64,000 nucleotides of DNA from Sphingopyxis terrae subsp. terrae NBRC 15098 (GCF_001610975.1 NZ_CP013342.1:2179001-2243000), one strand, 5' to 3'; counted from the stretch's first letter, positions 24,810 to 34,599 are shown. Notes: generated from the sequence alone by a model not told the origin. Numbers and translations: made by a program.

Positions 24810-25391
24810 TCAATTGTCGCCGGCGCATTCGTCCCATGGAGGAAGAACGTCCCATCCGGCCACGCGCTTCGACGCTACCCCGGTGATCCCGAGCTCCATT
24901 CCTTGCATGAGGCGTTTGCTGCGCAGGATGCCCACGCCGGGGGTAAGCTTCTCGAAGCGGAAAACGCGCTCATGGCTGCGCCCGTGAAGGTCCGCCCATA
25001 TCCGGTAGAGTGACCACGCATCGCCGGCGTTCGACGCGGAGATGATAGTCTGACCATCTTCGCGCGACCCTGAGAAACGATATGCATGGACGGGTTGAGG
25101 CGCTCGGTAGACGGGACCAGGCGCGTCCATGTCTTCAGGGACAACAACCCACCCCTCCGGTGTCCAGTAAGCAACGCCGCGGCGCCGGAGGTCGGAGAGT
25201 GCCAGGATATCGGATCGGTCGCGTTCCCAGGCAGCATAGGCTCCGTCCAGATGAAGTTCATATGGTTCGAGCGCTCGCGCGAAACGCATCCGATACCATT
25301 TTCTGGCCATGTGGGATGCGTCGTTACCTTCCTCTGCGAGAAAGATGACGTAACCGGGGAGATTCGGGAAAGTAGCAAGATATGGTGTCAT
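24810..25391 (-). CDS. Hypothetical protein
   Basis: 193 aa from ATG 25391 with AGAGGA 5 nt upstream. The sequence alternates strands and helices: 'YLATFPNLPGYVIFLAEEGNDASHMARKWYRMRFARAL', 'LSDLRRRGVAYWTPEGWVVVPEDMDAPGPVYRAP', 'YRFSGSREDGQTIISASNAGDAWSLYRIWADLHGRSHERVFRFEKL'. The last segment looks like a repeat of a strand-helix unit in which host 'NA..AW...' is conserved. No family recognised. It has good codon regularity and is probably real. Confidence 0.55.
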   Translation of the reverse strand: MTPYLATFPNLPGYVIFLAEEGNDASHMARKWYRMRFARALEPYELHLDGAYAAWERDRSDILALSDLRRRGVAYWTPEGWVVVPEDMDAPGPVYRAPQPVHAYRFSGSREDGQTIISASNAGDAWSLYRIWADLHGRSHERVFRFEKLTPGVGILRSKRLMQGMELGITGVASKRVAGWDVLPPWDECAGDN

Positions 25392-25513
25392 GTGATCCTC
25401 TTGTCGTGGTTGACATGAAGACCATGCATTCGCTGATATCTGGAGTCGGGTGGGAAATGTTCTCCCACACCTCGGTCATGACCTTCCCATTCCATTCTAC
25501 GAAGAGCAAAGAG

Positions 25514-25677
25514 CTCGCTGCGAAGCAGCGAGATCCGTAGTCGCCCGGAGGGCGGCTACAAGTCCAGGTGCTCTCGGACTGTGCCTCCCTCCCTTCGGTC
25601 GGGACACAGGCTGCGGAGGAGGCTTCGCCTCCACCTCGCCTTCGTCTCGCTCCGCTCGGCGTTCTCGCTCCGCTCGG
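25514..25677. repeat. Cluster of short hairpins plus a 15-bp direct repeat
   Basis: In the non-coding gap 25392-25724 four inverted repeats follow each other: CTCGCTGC-gaa-GCAGCGAG (25514-25532), a 10-bp stem with one wobble pair and loop GGA (25537-25559), an imperfect TGTG..TCCC/GGGA..CACA stem (25580-25608), and GGAGGC-ttc-GCCTCC (25618-25632). Then TCTCGCTCCGCTCGG occurs twice (25645-25659, 25663-25677). The loops GAA, GGA and TTC are tight. No coding potential. It may be a structured RNA, a terminator array or a repeat island. Confidence 0.55.
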
Positions 25678-25724
25678 TGATGAAAGGATTCATATATAAA
25701 ACACAAACTCAGAAATGAACGGGG

Positions 25725-26675
25725 TCAGGAGTCTAGGATTTCCAACACTACCCAGTCATTGTATCGTCCTTTAACTCCGTTCATTTCGCGTCCCGGTGAA
25801 CGGGGTGAATCCGCGTCCAAATAGTCGAACGCATGCCAGCCTGAGACGCTCCCGTCTTCTTCTAAGCGGCATATACGCCTGTTGGCTTCTATAACTCGAG
25901 ACCGCAAAGACGAATTGGGAAGCCCATAACATTTGTTCGAGGCCGTCAAATGCTTCACGATGTCGCCGGCCGAAATTTCGCCGCGGCATTGTCTGCTGAG
26001 GTGAGCGTTCGCACGCCACACGTCACAGGTTAAGCTAATTGATCGGTCGGTTAAATTCCTGAGCCAAGGTGCCGCACCAGGAGCTCGCACCGCGACGGTG
26101 AGTGACGCACGTCTGATGTCAAATTCATGTTCCAGCGCGGAAAGGAATTTTTCGGTGATGGGCTTGCCTCGCCTCGCCCGGCGTCGTTCCGCGAGCCGTT
26201 CCCTCCTTTTTCTGGCCGCATCGGTAGCTCGCTTCTCTGCCAGTCTCTTATCGTTTGATGTGGTCCAGGCGGCCTTCTCGCATGCATCGGCAAATGCTTC
26301 AAAGGTCCGATGGGAATATCGCGCTTCGCGCGATAGCCTCGCGGTCTCGTTCTCCCAAGACTGGAAGGCGCGGGTCACATCGATGCCGCTTCCGATGCGT
26401 TCGATGGAAATCGCGCCGCATGCCGCGCGCGATTTGCAACCAGCGCACCCGGACGGCTGCTCAGTGATGGTCCCATCGAGCCTGCGCCATTTACTCGTCT
26501 CGTCGAACTCTCCCCGATAATATTCGACTGGGTTTCCGAAGCAGTGGAGGCTATTCGTGAGAGGCATGTTGACGATGTTGCCGGCCCCGTCTGTAACCAC
26601 TTGGTCGAGGCGAATACACGCCTTCCTGTTCCGGTTCCGTCGACGTGGCGCGGAGGCAGAATGGAAAGTTTTCAT
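25725..26675 (-). CDS. Hypothetical protein with CxxC-x4-C motif, coupled to an HTH gene
   Basis: 316 aa from ATG 26675, which overlaps the stop of the HTH gene (ATGA). The basic start 'RRRNRNRKACIRLDQVVTDGAGNIVNMPLTNSLHCFGNPVEYYRGEFDE' leads to 'CAGCKSRAACG' (possible metal or Fe-S knuckle), then a long charged helix 'RLAEKRATDAARKRRERLAERRRARRGKPITEKFLSALEHEF' and a C-terminal 'LEEDGSVSGWHAFDYLD'. I do not recognise the family. The basic coiled region and Cys cluster suggest nucleic-acid binding. It might serve replication or control of the second element; that is inference. Confidence 0.6.
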   Translation of the reverse strand: MKTFHSASAPRRRNRNRKACIRLDQVVTDGAGNIVNMPLTNSLHCFGNPVEYYRGEFDETSKWRRLDGTITEQPSGCAGCKSRAACGAISIERIGSGIDVTRAFQSWENETARLSREARYSHRTFEAFADACEKAAWTTSNDKRLAEKRATDAARKRRERLAERRRARRGKPITEKFLSALEHEFDIRRASLTVAVRAPGAAPWLRNLTDRSISLTCDVWRANAHLSRQCRGEISAGDIVKHLTASNKCYGLPNSSLRSRVIEANRRICRLEEDGSVSGWHAFDYLDADSPRSPGREMNGVKGRYNDWVVLEILDS

Positions 26676-27238
26676 TGCGCATTTCCTTTGGTCGAAGCTG
26701 CTTCTGTTTCGGTGACACAAAAGCCGATCTCTATGGCTTCAACGTCTTCTGCCGACACGCCCTCAGGCCGCAGGCGACGAATGGCATTCATTACGGCCAC
26801 CTCGTGCAACCCGAGCCACCGTTCCTGTGGGCGGATATCGCGCGCAACTTCCCGAATAATTTTGATCTGCTCGGCGGTAAGCTTGGAAGGGGCCAGTCCT
26901 ATGAGCGTCTCGCACGTGACTTCTGCCGACGCTTCTTGCGCCGCACCGCGTGAGGCAATGATTTCCATCGCTAAAGGATGTCGTTGACGTAACACCGCCG
27001 CAACAAATGCAGCGGTATCCATCTTTAAGTGGTTGGCTAACATGGGCGCGCGATCGACGGGAATCGGCCCGCGACCTGTCGCCATGTGGCTGAGTGCGGC
27101 CACTGAGATTCCAATCGCATCAGCGGTCTTAGCGAGATTTGCCCCTGAGCTTGTTTTCAACTCCGAGAGTGCAGTGCTTAGCATTCTCGTTGCATCGGTG
27201 TCCGACAGGTGGCGAGCGGTCTCTTTTGGCGAGGTCAA
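26672..27238 (-). CDS. HTH transcriptional regulator (XRE-like)
   Basis: 188 aa from TTG 27238; ATG 27184 is the alternative start. Residues about 30-75 form a lambda-repressor-type helix-turn-helix: 'NLAKTADAIGISVAALSHMATGRGPIPVDRAPMLANHLKMD', with the recognition-helix pattern 'ISVAALSHMATGRG'. The C-terminal part 'APSKLTAEQIKIIREVARDIRPQERWLGLHEVAVMNAIRRLRPEG' is helical. It is divergent from the excisionase-like gene at 27317; the AT-rich 78-bp gap (27239-27316) likely holds both promoters and its operator. Confidence 0.7.
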   Translation of the reverse strand: MTSPKETARHLSDTDATRMLSTALSELKTSSGANLAKTADAIGISVAALSHMATGRGPIPVDRAPMLANHLKMDTAAFVAAVLRQRHPLAMEIIASRGAAQEASAEVTCETLIGLAPSKLTAEQIKIIREVARDIRPQERWLGLHEVAVMNAIRRLRPEGVSAEDVEAIEIGFCVTETEAASTKGNAQ

Positions 27239-27316
27239 CGCAATATTCCCATGGTGAAAAAATCAATTATATGGTATAAGGTTGAAATTAATGATAATCA
27301 ATAGGATGTTTATCTC

Positions 27317-27502
27317 ATGCTTTCATCTGACCTCTTAGCAGGCGCCTCAGCTGCAGCTCGTCACACTGGCCTGTCGGAACGCGCGATCTACCATCTCGTG
27401 TATGCTGGTCATCTGCCAGTCGTTCGCAAGGGTCGCCGACTCTATTTTCGAAAATCAGAGCTCGACACGGCATTCTCCGCCCACACCATGCTGGCTGCCT
27501 AA
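27317..27502 (+). CDS. Excisionase/AlpA-like helix-turn-helix protein
   Basis: 61 aa. A single winged-HTH of the MerR/excisionase type: 'AAARHTGLSERAIYHLVYAGHLPVVRKGRRLYFRKSELDTAF', whose 'IYHLVYAGHLP...GRRLYF.KSEL' pattern is diagnostic. These proteins direct excision of integrative elements. It precedes a truncated integrase gene by 6 nt, the normal order of such modules. Confidence 0.8.
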   Translation: MLSSDLLAGASAAARHTGLSERAIYHLVYAGHLPVVRKGRRLYFRKSELDTAFSAHTMLAA

Positions 27503-27508
27503 TTCGCA

Positions 27509-27789
27509 GTGGCGATCCGCAAAAGAGAATGGGTTTCGGCTCGGGGAGAACGGCGGTCGGCGTGGCAGGTTGACTATGTTGACCAAGTGGGCAAGCGGAG
27601 GTCGAAGCAATTCGTCAGAAAGAAGGATGCGGAGACATTTCTGCACCGCGCTCAGACCGAAGTCCGACTTGGGATCCATACCGTCAGCCGTGAGAGCGTG
27701 ACGATCGATCAAGCGGCCACGAACTGGTTGGCTGATCGTGGCATGGCAAACCTCGAGCCAACCACCTTGGCGGCCTATGAGCAGCACGT
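27509..27789 (+). pseudogene. Tyrosine integrase, N-terminal fragment cut by an IS
   Basis: About 93 codons from GTG 27509: 'RSAWQVDYVDQVGKRRSKQFVRKKDAETFLHRAQTEVRLGIHTV' (arm-type DNA-binding domain) and 'TIDQAATNWLADRGMANLEPTTLAAYEQHV' (start of the core-binding domain). The frame runs into the left inverted repeat of an IS3-family element at 27790, and no continuation follows the right end at 29149. Catalytic residues are lost. Confidence 0.8.
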
Positions 27790-27842
27790 TGAACCGCCCC
27801 GGGATTGCCGGAGGCCCTAACTCCTGAGAGGAAGGGCCTGTG

Positions 27843-29110
<1,268 letters not shown>

Positions 29111-29164
29111 CTTAAACCAAATGGCCTCCGGCAGTCCCGGGGCGGTTCAGATGGGGTGCGAGTA

Positions 29165-29761
29165 ATGCGTCTGATTAAAATTCTAGCTGCGGCTGGAGGG
29201 ATGGTAATGAGTGTTGGAGGTTGCACTAGTGGCGAAAAGGCGACGATTGAGGTCCATGGCCACGTCTTCCTGATTCCCAAGGAGCATCTGGTACAAGGAG
29301 TTGTTCCCTGGCTACCCGCGAGTCAGTCCGAGGGCCTGAAATTTATCATAAATCCTATAGCGCAGCCTGAAGAGCAAATGATTGTTACGGTTGGATCGGC
29401 TTCGACGACATGTAATCCGAGGACGCCACCCACATCGAACCAGCTCGCTTCCGCCTGCGCGGCCGCGTTGCAAAGTATCGATAGCAAGAGTGTTGCAGAC
29501 CATTTTGAAATGGAAAAAATAATCCACGATGGCGATCATACCCAATGGGAATACCGCGTAAAAGGAAGAAATGACGTTATAGCGTCTTGCTATGCGCTTG
29601 ATGACAGCGGTAGTGCCGGATTATGCACATCTATAAATCATTACGAAGATTTAATATACTCTATAGGATTACGCGATAGTGATATGAGGCGCCTTCCACA
29701 AATTTTAGCAGAAGTCGATTCCATGCTCACTTCTTGGGAAAAGAAGCCGGATAATGGATAG
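29165..29761 (+). CDS. Hypothetical lipoprotein
   Basis: 198 aa from ATG 29165 (GTG 29156 also in frame). Lipoprotein signal peptide with lipobox 'SVGGC' and Ser/Gly after the Cys. The mature part has 'ATIEVHGHVFLIPKEHLVQGVVPWLPASQSEGLKFIINP' and later 'QWEYRVKGRNDVIASCYALDDSGSAGLCTSINHYEDLIYSIGLRDSDMRRLPQIL'. Noticeably AT-richer than its surroundings. It begins 15 nt after the IS right end, so its native promoter was probably replaced. No family recognised. Confidence 0.6.
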   Translation: MRLIKILAAAGGMVMSVGGCTSGEKATIEVHGHVFLIPKEHLVQGVVPWLPASQSEGLKFIINPIAQPEEQMIVTVGSASTTCNPRTPPTSNQLASACAAALQSIDSKSVADHFEMEKIIHDGDHTQWEYRVKGRNDVIASCYALDDSGSAGLCTSINHYEDLIYSIGLRDSDMRRLPQILAEVDSMLTSWEKKPDNG

Positions 29762-29908
29762 CAAGATAGAAGCTATGGCACCCGAATCCAAGGTCAGGGC
29801 GCCATAAGAGGTTGTCTGCACGTCGTTCTAGGCGGCTCGCCGCTGGCGCCGCCGGGGCAGCGATGCACCATGGCGGTGCCCTCGACATCTGGACAGATCG
29901 GTTGTGCT

Positions 29909-30050
29909 TTACGGGCGAGCGCCATGGGAGTCGTCGTCCCGTTCGAGTTGCCCGATGCGTTCTGAGCAGATGGTGTGGACAGTGCGTCCGAGTTCTTCGA
30001 CACGTTCGCCGAGCCAATCGAGCTCTTCTTCGCTGATCCTGTAATGCTTG
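29909..30050 (-). pseudogene. Truncated gene remnant, C-terminal end, cut by an IS
   Basis: The reverse strand from the left end of the next IS encodes 'KHYRISEEELDWLGERVEELGRTVHTICSERIGQLERDDDSHGARP' and then a stop (29909-29911). The helical, clearly protein-like sequence starts without a start codon at the IS boundary. I cannot name the family; a mobilisation or conjugation protein is possible. Confidence 0.45.
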
Positions 30051-30127
30051 TGACCTGCACCCGGAATTCTGGACCGTTTTGAGCTGGAAAATTCCAGTTA
30101 TGATCTGAGGGCCAGCATACGGAGGGT

Positions 30128-30397
30128 GTGATGAAGAGATCGAAGTTTTCGGAGGCGCAGATTGCCTTCGTGCTCAAGCAGGCTGACGACGGAACGTCTG
30201 TTGGCGAGGTCTGTCGCAAGGCAGGAATCAGCGAGGCGACGTATTATAACTGGCGCAAGAAGTACGCCGGGCTGATGCCGTCCGAAATGAAGCGGCTGCG
30301 CCAGCTCGAGGACGAGAACGCCAAGCTCAAACGGCTGGTGGCTGATCTCAGTCTGGACAAGGCAATGTTGCAGGATGTCGTCTCGCGAAAGCTCTGA
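30128..30397 (+). CDS. IS3-family (IS407-like) transposase OrfA
   Basis: 89 aa. The HTH region 'KFSEAQIAFVLKQADDGTSVGEVCRKAGISEATYYNWRKKYAGL' and the zipper 'MKRLRQLEDENAKLKRLVADLSLDKAMLQDVVSRKL' are complete and of normal length for this group. Confidence 0.92.
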   Translation: MMKRSKFSEAQIAFVLKQADDGTSVGEVCRKAGISEATYYNWRKKYAGLMPSEMKRLRQLEDENAKLKRLVADLSLDKAMLQDVVSRKL

Positions 30398-31230
30398 GGC
30401 CTGATCGGCGGCGCGAGCTGGTCGATGATGTTCGCAGCACATGGCAGGTCAGCATCCGGCGGGCCTGCAGCGTGCTCCGGGCAGAACGATCCAGCTACCA
30501 CTATCGTGGCAAGGGTGCCGATCAGGCCGACCTCAAGCAGCGGATCAAGGAGATCGCGGAGACGCGGGTTTGGTACGGCTATCGCCGTATCCATGTGCTG
30601 CTTCGACGCGAAGGCTGGGCGATAAACGGAAAGCGGGTTTATCGGCTTTACAGGGAGATGGGTCTGCAACTCCGCAAGAAGGCGCCGAAGCGGCGGGTAA
30701 AGGCAAAGCTGAGGGAAGGCCGCTGTGCGGCCTCCCGCGTTAATGATGTATGGGCCATGGACTTCGTCCATGACCAACTGGCGACGGGACCGAAGCTGCG
30801 GATCCTCACGGTGGTCGACACCTTCAGCCGGTTCTCGCCGGCAGTCGTTCCGCGGTTCCGGTTCCGGGCGCCGGACGTGGTCGAAGTGCTGGAACGGGTC
30901 TGCGCGCAAGTTGGCTACCCCGCTTCGATCCGGGTCGATCAAGGCAGCGAGTTTATCTCCCGCGAGCTCGACCTATGGGCTTACATGAAAGGCGTGACGC
31001 TTGACTTCTCGCGGCCTGGCAAGCCTACCGACAATGCGTTCATCGAGAGCTTCAACGGCAAGTTCCGGGCGGAATGCCTCAACGCCCACTGGTTCATGAG
31101 CCTGGATGACGCGGTGCGAAAATGCGAGGCTTGGCGTAGAGACTACAACGAGGTACGACCGCACAGCGCGATCGGCAACAAACCACCGATATCGCTTATG
31201 TTGGCGTCAGCGGCACATGGCCCGCCCTGA
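30394..31230 (+). CDS. IS3-family (IS407-like) transposase OrfB
   Basis: Reading frame open from 30394, overlapping the end of OrfA in the -1 frame; the first classical start is GTG 30472 (252 aa). The usual product is made by frameshifting from OrfA at 'CGAAAGCTCTGA'. DDE residues: Asp in 'VWAMDFVHDQLATGPKLRILTVVD', Asp in 'IRVDQGSEFISREL', Glu in 'TDNAFIESFNGKFRAECLN'. C-terminal 'RDYNEVRPHSAIGNKPP' is complete. Likely functional. Confidence 0.88.
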   Translation: MRPDRRRELVDDVRSTWQVSIRRACSVLRAERSSYHYRGKGADQADLKQRIKEIAETRVWYGYRRIHVLLRREGWAINGKRVYRLYREMGLQLRKKAPKRRVKAKLREGRCAASRVNDVWAMDFVHDQLATGPKLRILTVVDTFSRFSPAVVPRFRFRAPDVVEVLERVCAQVGYPASIRVDQGSEFISRELDLWAYMKGVTLDFSRPGKPTDNAFIESFNGKFRAECLNAHWFMSLDDAVRKCEAWRRDYNEVRPHSAIGNKPPISLMLASAAHGPP

Positions 31231-31321
31231 TGTCAGCGCGCTGGAAAGCCGCCAGCAGGGCGGTCCAGAAACGGGGTGCAGCTCAATCAAGGCCGGACTC
31301 TAATCAAGACTGGAGGAAAAT

Positions 31322-31447
31322 CAGGGGGTCACGTCACAGCAACGACGGATCGCCACCCGATACGACAAGACACTTCTCTCGTTCGAGAGCTTCCTCAACC
31401 TCGCCGCCTCGCGCCTATGGCTGAAGTCTTTTGTCAACACGACCTAG
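31322..31447 (+). pseudogene. IS5-like transposase, C-terminal remnant
   Basis: About 41 codons 'RRIATRYDKTLLSFESFLNLAASRLWLKSFVNT' then TAG at 31445. 'RR(I/V)ATRYDK....F...L.LAA...WL' is the conserved C-terminus of IS5-family transposases. All upstream catalytic sequence is missing, replaced by the right end of the IS407-like element. Confidence 0.7.
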
Positions 31448-31671
31448 TCGATTTGGATTACGATAAGCTTGCCATCCGCACGTAGGTGCCTGCCACCCAT
31501 CGCCGTCCGGTTTCCCGGCTCAAATGCAATGCCATATCGATAGTAGTCCGCACGTAAGCCAAGATATCGTCGCGCTGCTGTCTGTCTGTCCGCCGTCAGC
31601 GCCAATGTCACAGATTTGAGGTTGTGATTTAAGGAGGATTTGGGCTTCGTCGTAGTGACGAAGGAACGAAG

Positions 31672-32058
31672 ATGAAGCCCAAATCCTCCTTGAAAAAATC
31701 GGCGCCGAAGGCCCCAGCTGAGCGGGTGGTGAAGGACATACGGCGTGCGACGCGCCGGCACTTCTCTGCAGAGGACAAAATCAGGATCGTGCTGGAGGGG
31801 CTGCGCGGCGAAGACAGCATCGCCGAGCTGTGCCGCAAGGAAGGCATCGCCCAGAGCCTGTATTACACCTGGTCGAAGGAGTTCCTGGAAGCGGGCAAGC
31901 GTCGTCTGGCCGGCGATACCGCCCGAGCTGCGACCACCGGCGAGGTGCACGATCTGCGCCGCGAAACCCGTGCCCTGAAGGAATGCGTGGCCGACCTGAC
32001 GCTGGAAAACCGTCTGCTCAAAAAAAGCATGATCGCGGATGGGGGCGACGAAGAATGA
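31672..32058 (+). CDS. IS3-family transposase OrfA
   Basis: 128 aa. Basic start, then HTH 'RRHFSAEDKIRIVLEGLRGEDSIAELCRKEGIAQSLYYTWSKEFLEAGKRRLAG' and a coiled zipper 'VHDLRRETRALKECVADLTLENRLLKKSM'. The stop overlaps the OrfB start (ATGA). Complete. Confidence 0.9.
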   Translation: MKPKSSLKKSAPKAPAERVVKDIRRATRRHFSAEDKIRIVLEGLRGEDSIAELCRKEGIAQSLYYTWSKEFLEAGKRRLAGDTARAATTGEVHDLRRETRALKECVADLTLENRLLKKSMIADGGDEE

Positions 32059-33035
32059 GGTATCCCGCATCTGAGAAGCTCGAGATCATCAGGATCGTCG
32101 AGCAGTCGCATCTGCCCGCCAAGCGGACGCTGGACCAGCTCGGCATCCCCCGCCGGACCTTCTATCGATGGTATGACCGCTACCTCGAAGGCGGGCCGGA
32201 GGCGCTAGAGGATCGGCCATCGGCGCCGAGCCGGGTGTGGAATCGCATCGGCAACGATATCCAGCAGCAGATCGTCGAGATGGCGCTGGACGAGTCCGAG
32301 CTATCGCCCCGCGAGTTGGCTGTGCGCTTTACCGACGAGAAGCGCTACTTCGTGTCGGAATCGACGGTTTACCGGCTTCTGAAAGCCCATGACCTGATCA
32401 CCAGCCCGGCCTTCATCGTGATCAAGGCGGCCGATGCGTTCCACACCAAGACGACGCGGCCGAACGAGATGTGGCAGACCGACTTCACCTACTTCAAAAT
32501 CATCGGTTGGGGCTGGGTGTATCTGTCGACCGTGCTCGACGACTTCTCCCGCTATGTCATCGCCTGGAAGCTTTGCACCACCATGCGCGCCGGGGACGTC
32601 ACCGACACGCTGGAACTGGCGCTTGAAGCCTCGGGCTGTTCGTCAGCCAGGGTCGTGCAAAAGCCCAGGCTGCTCAGCGATAATGGTCCGAGCTACATCG
32701 CCGAGGAGCTGGCCCAATGGATCGGTGCCAACGGTATGAGCCATGTCCGCGGCGCCCCGATGCATCCCCAGACCCAAGGCAAGATCGAGCGCTGGCACCA
32801 GACCCTCAAGAACCGGATCCTGCTGGAAAATTACTTCCTGCCCGGCGATCTGGAGACCCGGATCGAGGCCTTCATCGACCACTATAATCACCGCCGATAT
32901 CACGAAAGCCTCGGCAATGTGACGCCCGCCGACACCTACTTCGGCAGGGCAGACGCCATCATCCAACAGCGCGAAAGGATCAAACGGAAGACCATCGAAC
33001 ACCGACACTTGCAGCACCGCAAGCTCGCCGCTTAA
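32055..33035 (+). CDS. IS3-family transposase OrfB (DDE integrase)
   Basis: 326 aa from ATG 32055. It has its own N-terminal HTH ('KLEIIRIVEQSHLPAKRTLDQLGIPRRTFYRWYDRY'). Integrase core: Asp in 'MWQTDFTYFKIIGWGWVYLSTVLDDFSRYVIAW', Asp in 'LLSDNGPSYIAEELAQWI', Glu in 'PQTQGKIERWHQTLKNRILLENYF'. C-terminal 'FIDHYNHRRYHESLGNVTPADTYFGR'. All DDE residues are present, so probably active. Confidence 0.92.
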   Translation: MRYPASEKLEIIRIVEQSHLPAKRTLDQLGIPRRTFYRWYDRYLEGGPEALEDRPSAPSRVWNRIGNDIQQQIVEMALDESELSPRELAVRFTDEKRYFVSESTVYRLLKAHDLITSPAFIVIKAADAFHTKTTRPNEMWQTDFTYFKIIGWGWVYLSTVLDDFSRYVIAWKLCTTMRAGDVTDTLELALEASGCSSARVVQKPRLLSDNGPSYIAEELAQWIGANGMSHVRGAPMHPQTQGKIERWHQTLKNRILLENYFLPGDLETRIEAFIDHYNHRRYHESLGNVTPADTYFGRADAIIQQRERIKRKTIEHRHLQHRKLAA

Positions 33036-33318
33036 TATCAACCCCAGGACGAGGCCCGCGCTCCGCTAATCAACGCCGCGATCTGCGCCAAATGTTCTGA
33101 CGACAGACAGGCCATTCTGTCATCGGTCATCGTCTTCTTCTTCAGGTTCGAGTTCGCATCCGAACCCTACCAGAAGATCGACGGTGGCCACCCTCTCAGG
33201 GAAACCTTCCTACACCACCCCGCGGGACACAACCTCTCTAGTAACGCTGGCGGCGCGCCTGCGGGTGCAGCGGCCGTCCACGCCATCACGTCAGGAGCCG
33301 GTTCGATTCCAGCTCGAC

Positions 33319-34599
33319 TCAAGATCGCGAGTGCTCCTGTTCCGGGAACATTGATCGCGGGACAGCCGCAATCCAGGCGCCGCCGGTGATATAAGCTCCC
33401 CACTGGTCAAGGAGCATGCGCCTCATTTCAAGGAACGCGGCACGTTGATAAGCTTTGACCACATCGTCCTCGATGACGTGCGACAGCGCCGATTCCGCAA
33501 CGGCTTCGGGAATATATGGTTGCTGTTCCGCAGCCCAGGTTCGCAGGCTTGATCGAAAGCCGTGAGGAACCCAAGGTAGGCCCGAGGCGCGCATTATTTT
33601 TGATATCGTCATGTCGCTGATCATGTTCCCATTGTTGTTGGGGAAAATGAGGGCATCTGGATCGTCCGGATTCGAAAAGGCAGCTACGCGCACTAGGATA
33701 GCAAGCGCCGGCTCGTTCAATGTGACAACATGCAACTGCTCGGATTTTCTCATGAGTTCGGCCGGCCTTGCCCACTCGGCGGCGTCTTTGGCGACATGAC
33801 GCCACCGCGCCTCGCGCACTTCAGTGGACCGGGCTCCGGTAGCGATTAAAAACATGAGTGCCAGCCTGCCGATCGTCTCCCTTGCTTTTGAGAGTTCCGC
33901 CCAAAAGGCAGGCACATTCTCATACGGCATGGCCGGAAAATTGCCGCCACGCTTCGGCTTGCCGGTAAGTATCCGAACCTCATCGCGAGGCGCGCCGGTC
34001 GAGCGCCAACCTTTAGCCGAGGAGAAATCGAGCACTGCCGCAATTCTCTGCCGAACCTTCTTCGCCATTGATGGCTTGGTCAGCCAGATCGATTTCAGTG
34101 CTTCCGCGACATCGTCAGCCGTGATCGTGTCGACACGCTTCCCGCCGAGCCGAGGATATGCGTGCTCCCGAAGCGACGAAAGAAAGGCTTTCGACGTTCG
34201 CTCGCTCCAACCATGCTTCTGCGACTCGTGCACCTGTATTGCCGCGGCCTTGAAGGATGGAGGAAGGTCTCGCTGTACCTTTCTACCCTTGCGCCGTTCC
34301 TCGACCGGATCGCGGCCAGCCTTGGCGGAATTGCGCAGGCGTACTGCGAGTTCGCGCGCCTCGGCCAGAGTGAGGTGGCTCTTCTCTTCGATCGGAACAT
34401 CATCTCCGACCGAGCTCGCGTGATTGAACGGGCGAGATTGGGCACCGCCGAGGCCTATCTCTCTGCGGCGGCCTTTGAATTGTACACGAAGGACCCACGA
34501 GCGCCATCCGGTGTCACCCACAACGAGGTAGAGGCCGTTGCCGTCGCCATATTTCCCTGGCTTCGCATTATGGACAAGTCTGGCCGAAAGTCTCTGCAT
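33319..34599 (-). CDS. Tyrosine-type site-specific integrase of the island
   Basis: 426 aa from ATG 34599. N-terminal arm-binding DUF4102 domain ('LVHNAKPGKYGDGNGLYLVVGDTGWRSWVLRVQFKGRRREIGLGG'), core-binding domain ('FLSSLREHAYPRLGGKRVDTITADDVAEAL'), and a catalytic domain with Arg in 'ATGARSTEVREARW', 'HGFRSSLRTWA' (HxxR) and the Tyr nucleophile in 'MRRMLLDQWGAYITGG'. It lies 162 bp from attR and reads inward, the standard position for tRNA-targeting integrases. It should catalyse integration at the tRNA-Gln 3' end. Confidence 0.92.
   Translation of the reverse strand: MQRLSARLVHNAKPGKYGDGNGLYLVVGDTGWRSWVLRVQFKGRRREIGLGGAQSRPFNHASSVGDDVPIEEKSHLTLAEARELAVRLRNSAKAGRDPVEERRKGRKVQRDLPPSFKAAAIQVHESQKHGWSERTSKAFLSSLREHAYPRLGGKRVDTITADDVAEALKSIWLTKPSMAKKVRQRIAAVLDFSSAKGWRSTGAPRDEVRILTGKPKRGGNFPAMPYENVPAFWAELSKARETIGRLALMFLIATGARSTEVREARWRHVAKDAAEWARPAELMRKSEQLHVVTLNEPALAILVRVAAFSNPDDPDALIFPNNNGNMISDMTISKIMRASGLPWVPHGFRSSLRTWAAEQQPYIPEAVAESALSHVIEDDVVKAYQRAAFLEMRRMLLDQWGAYITGGAWIAAVPRSMFPEQEHSRS

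Larger units (their letters stand above)
30051..31285 (+). mobile_element. IS3-family (IS407-like) insertion sequence, 1235 bp
   Basis: Left end TGACCTGCACCCGGAATTCTGG (30051) and right end, whose complement reads TGAGCTGCACCCCGTTTCTGG (ending 31285), form imperfect inverted repeats around OrfA and OrfB. No target-site duplication is visible at the junctions (CTTG / ATCA). The left insertion point truncates the gene remnant at 29909-30050, and the right one abuts an IS5-like relic. Confidence 0.85.
31587..33109 (+). mobile_element. IS3-family insertion sequence, about 1.5 kb
   Basis: Two overlapping genes (OrfA 31672, OrfB 32055) lie between imperfect inverted ends: left TGTCCGCCGTCAG... and right, complement TGTCTGTCGTCAG..., both continuing into a CAGAT match. 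The ends are my best estimate and could be off by several bases. No target duplication seen. Confidence 0.65.

Noticed and set aside
25645..25677. Possible CRISPR array from the 15-bp direct repeat
   Set aside because: There are only two repeats, an 18-bp period and no spacer of usual length, and no cas genes.
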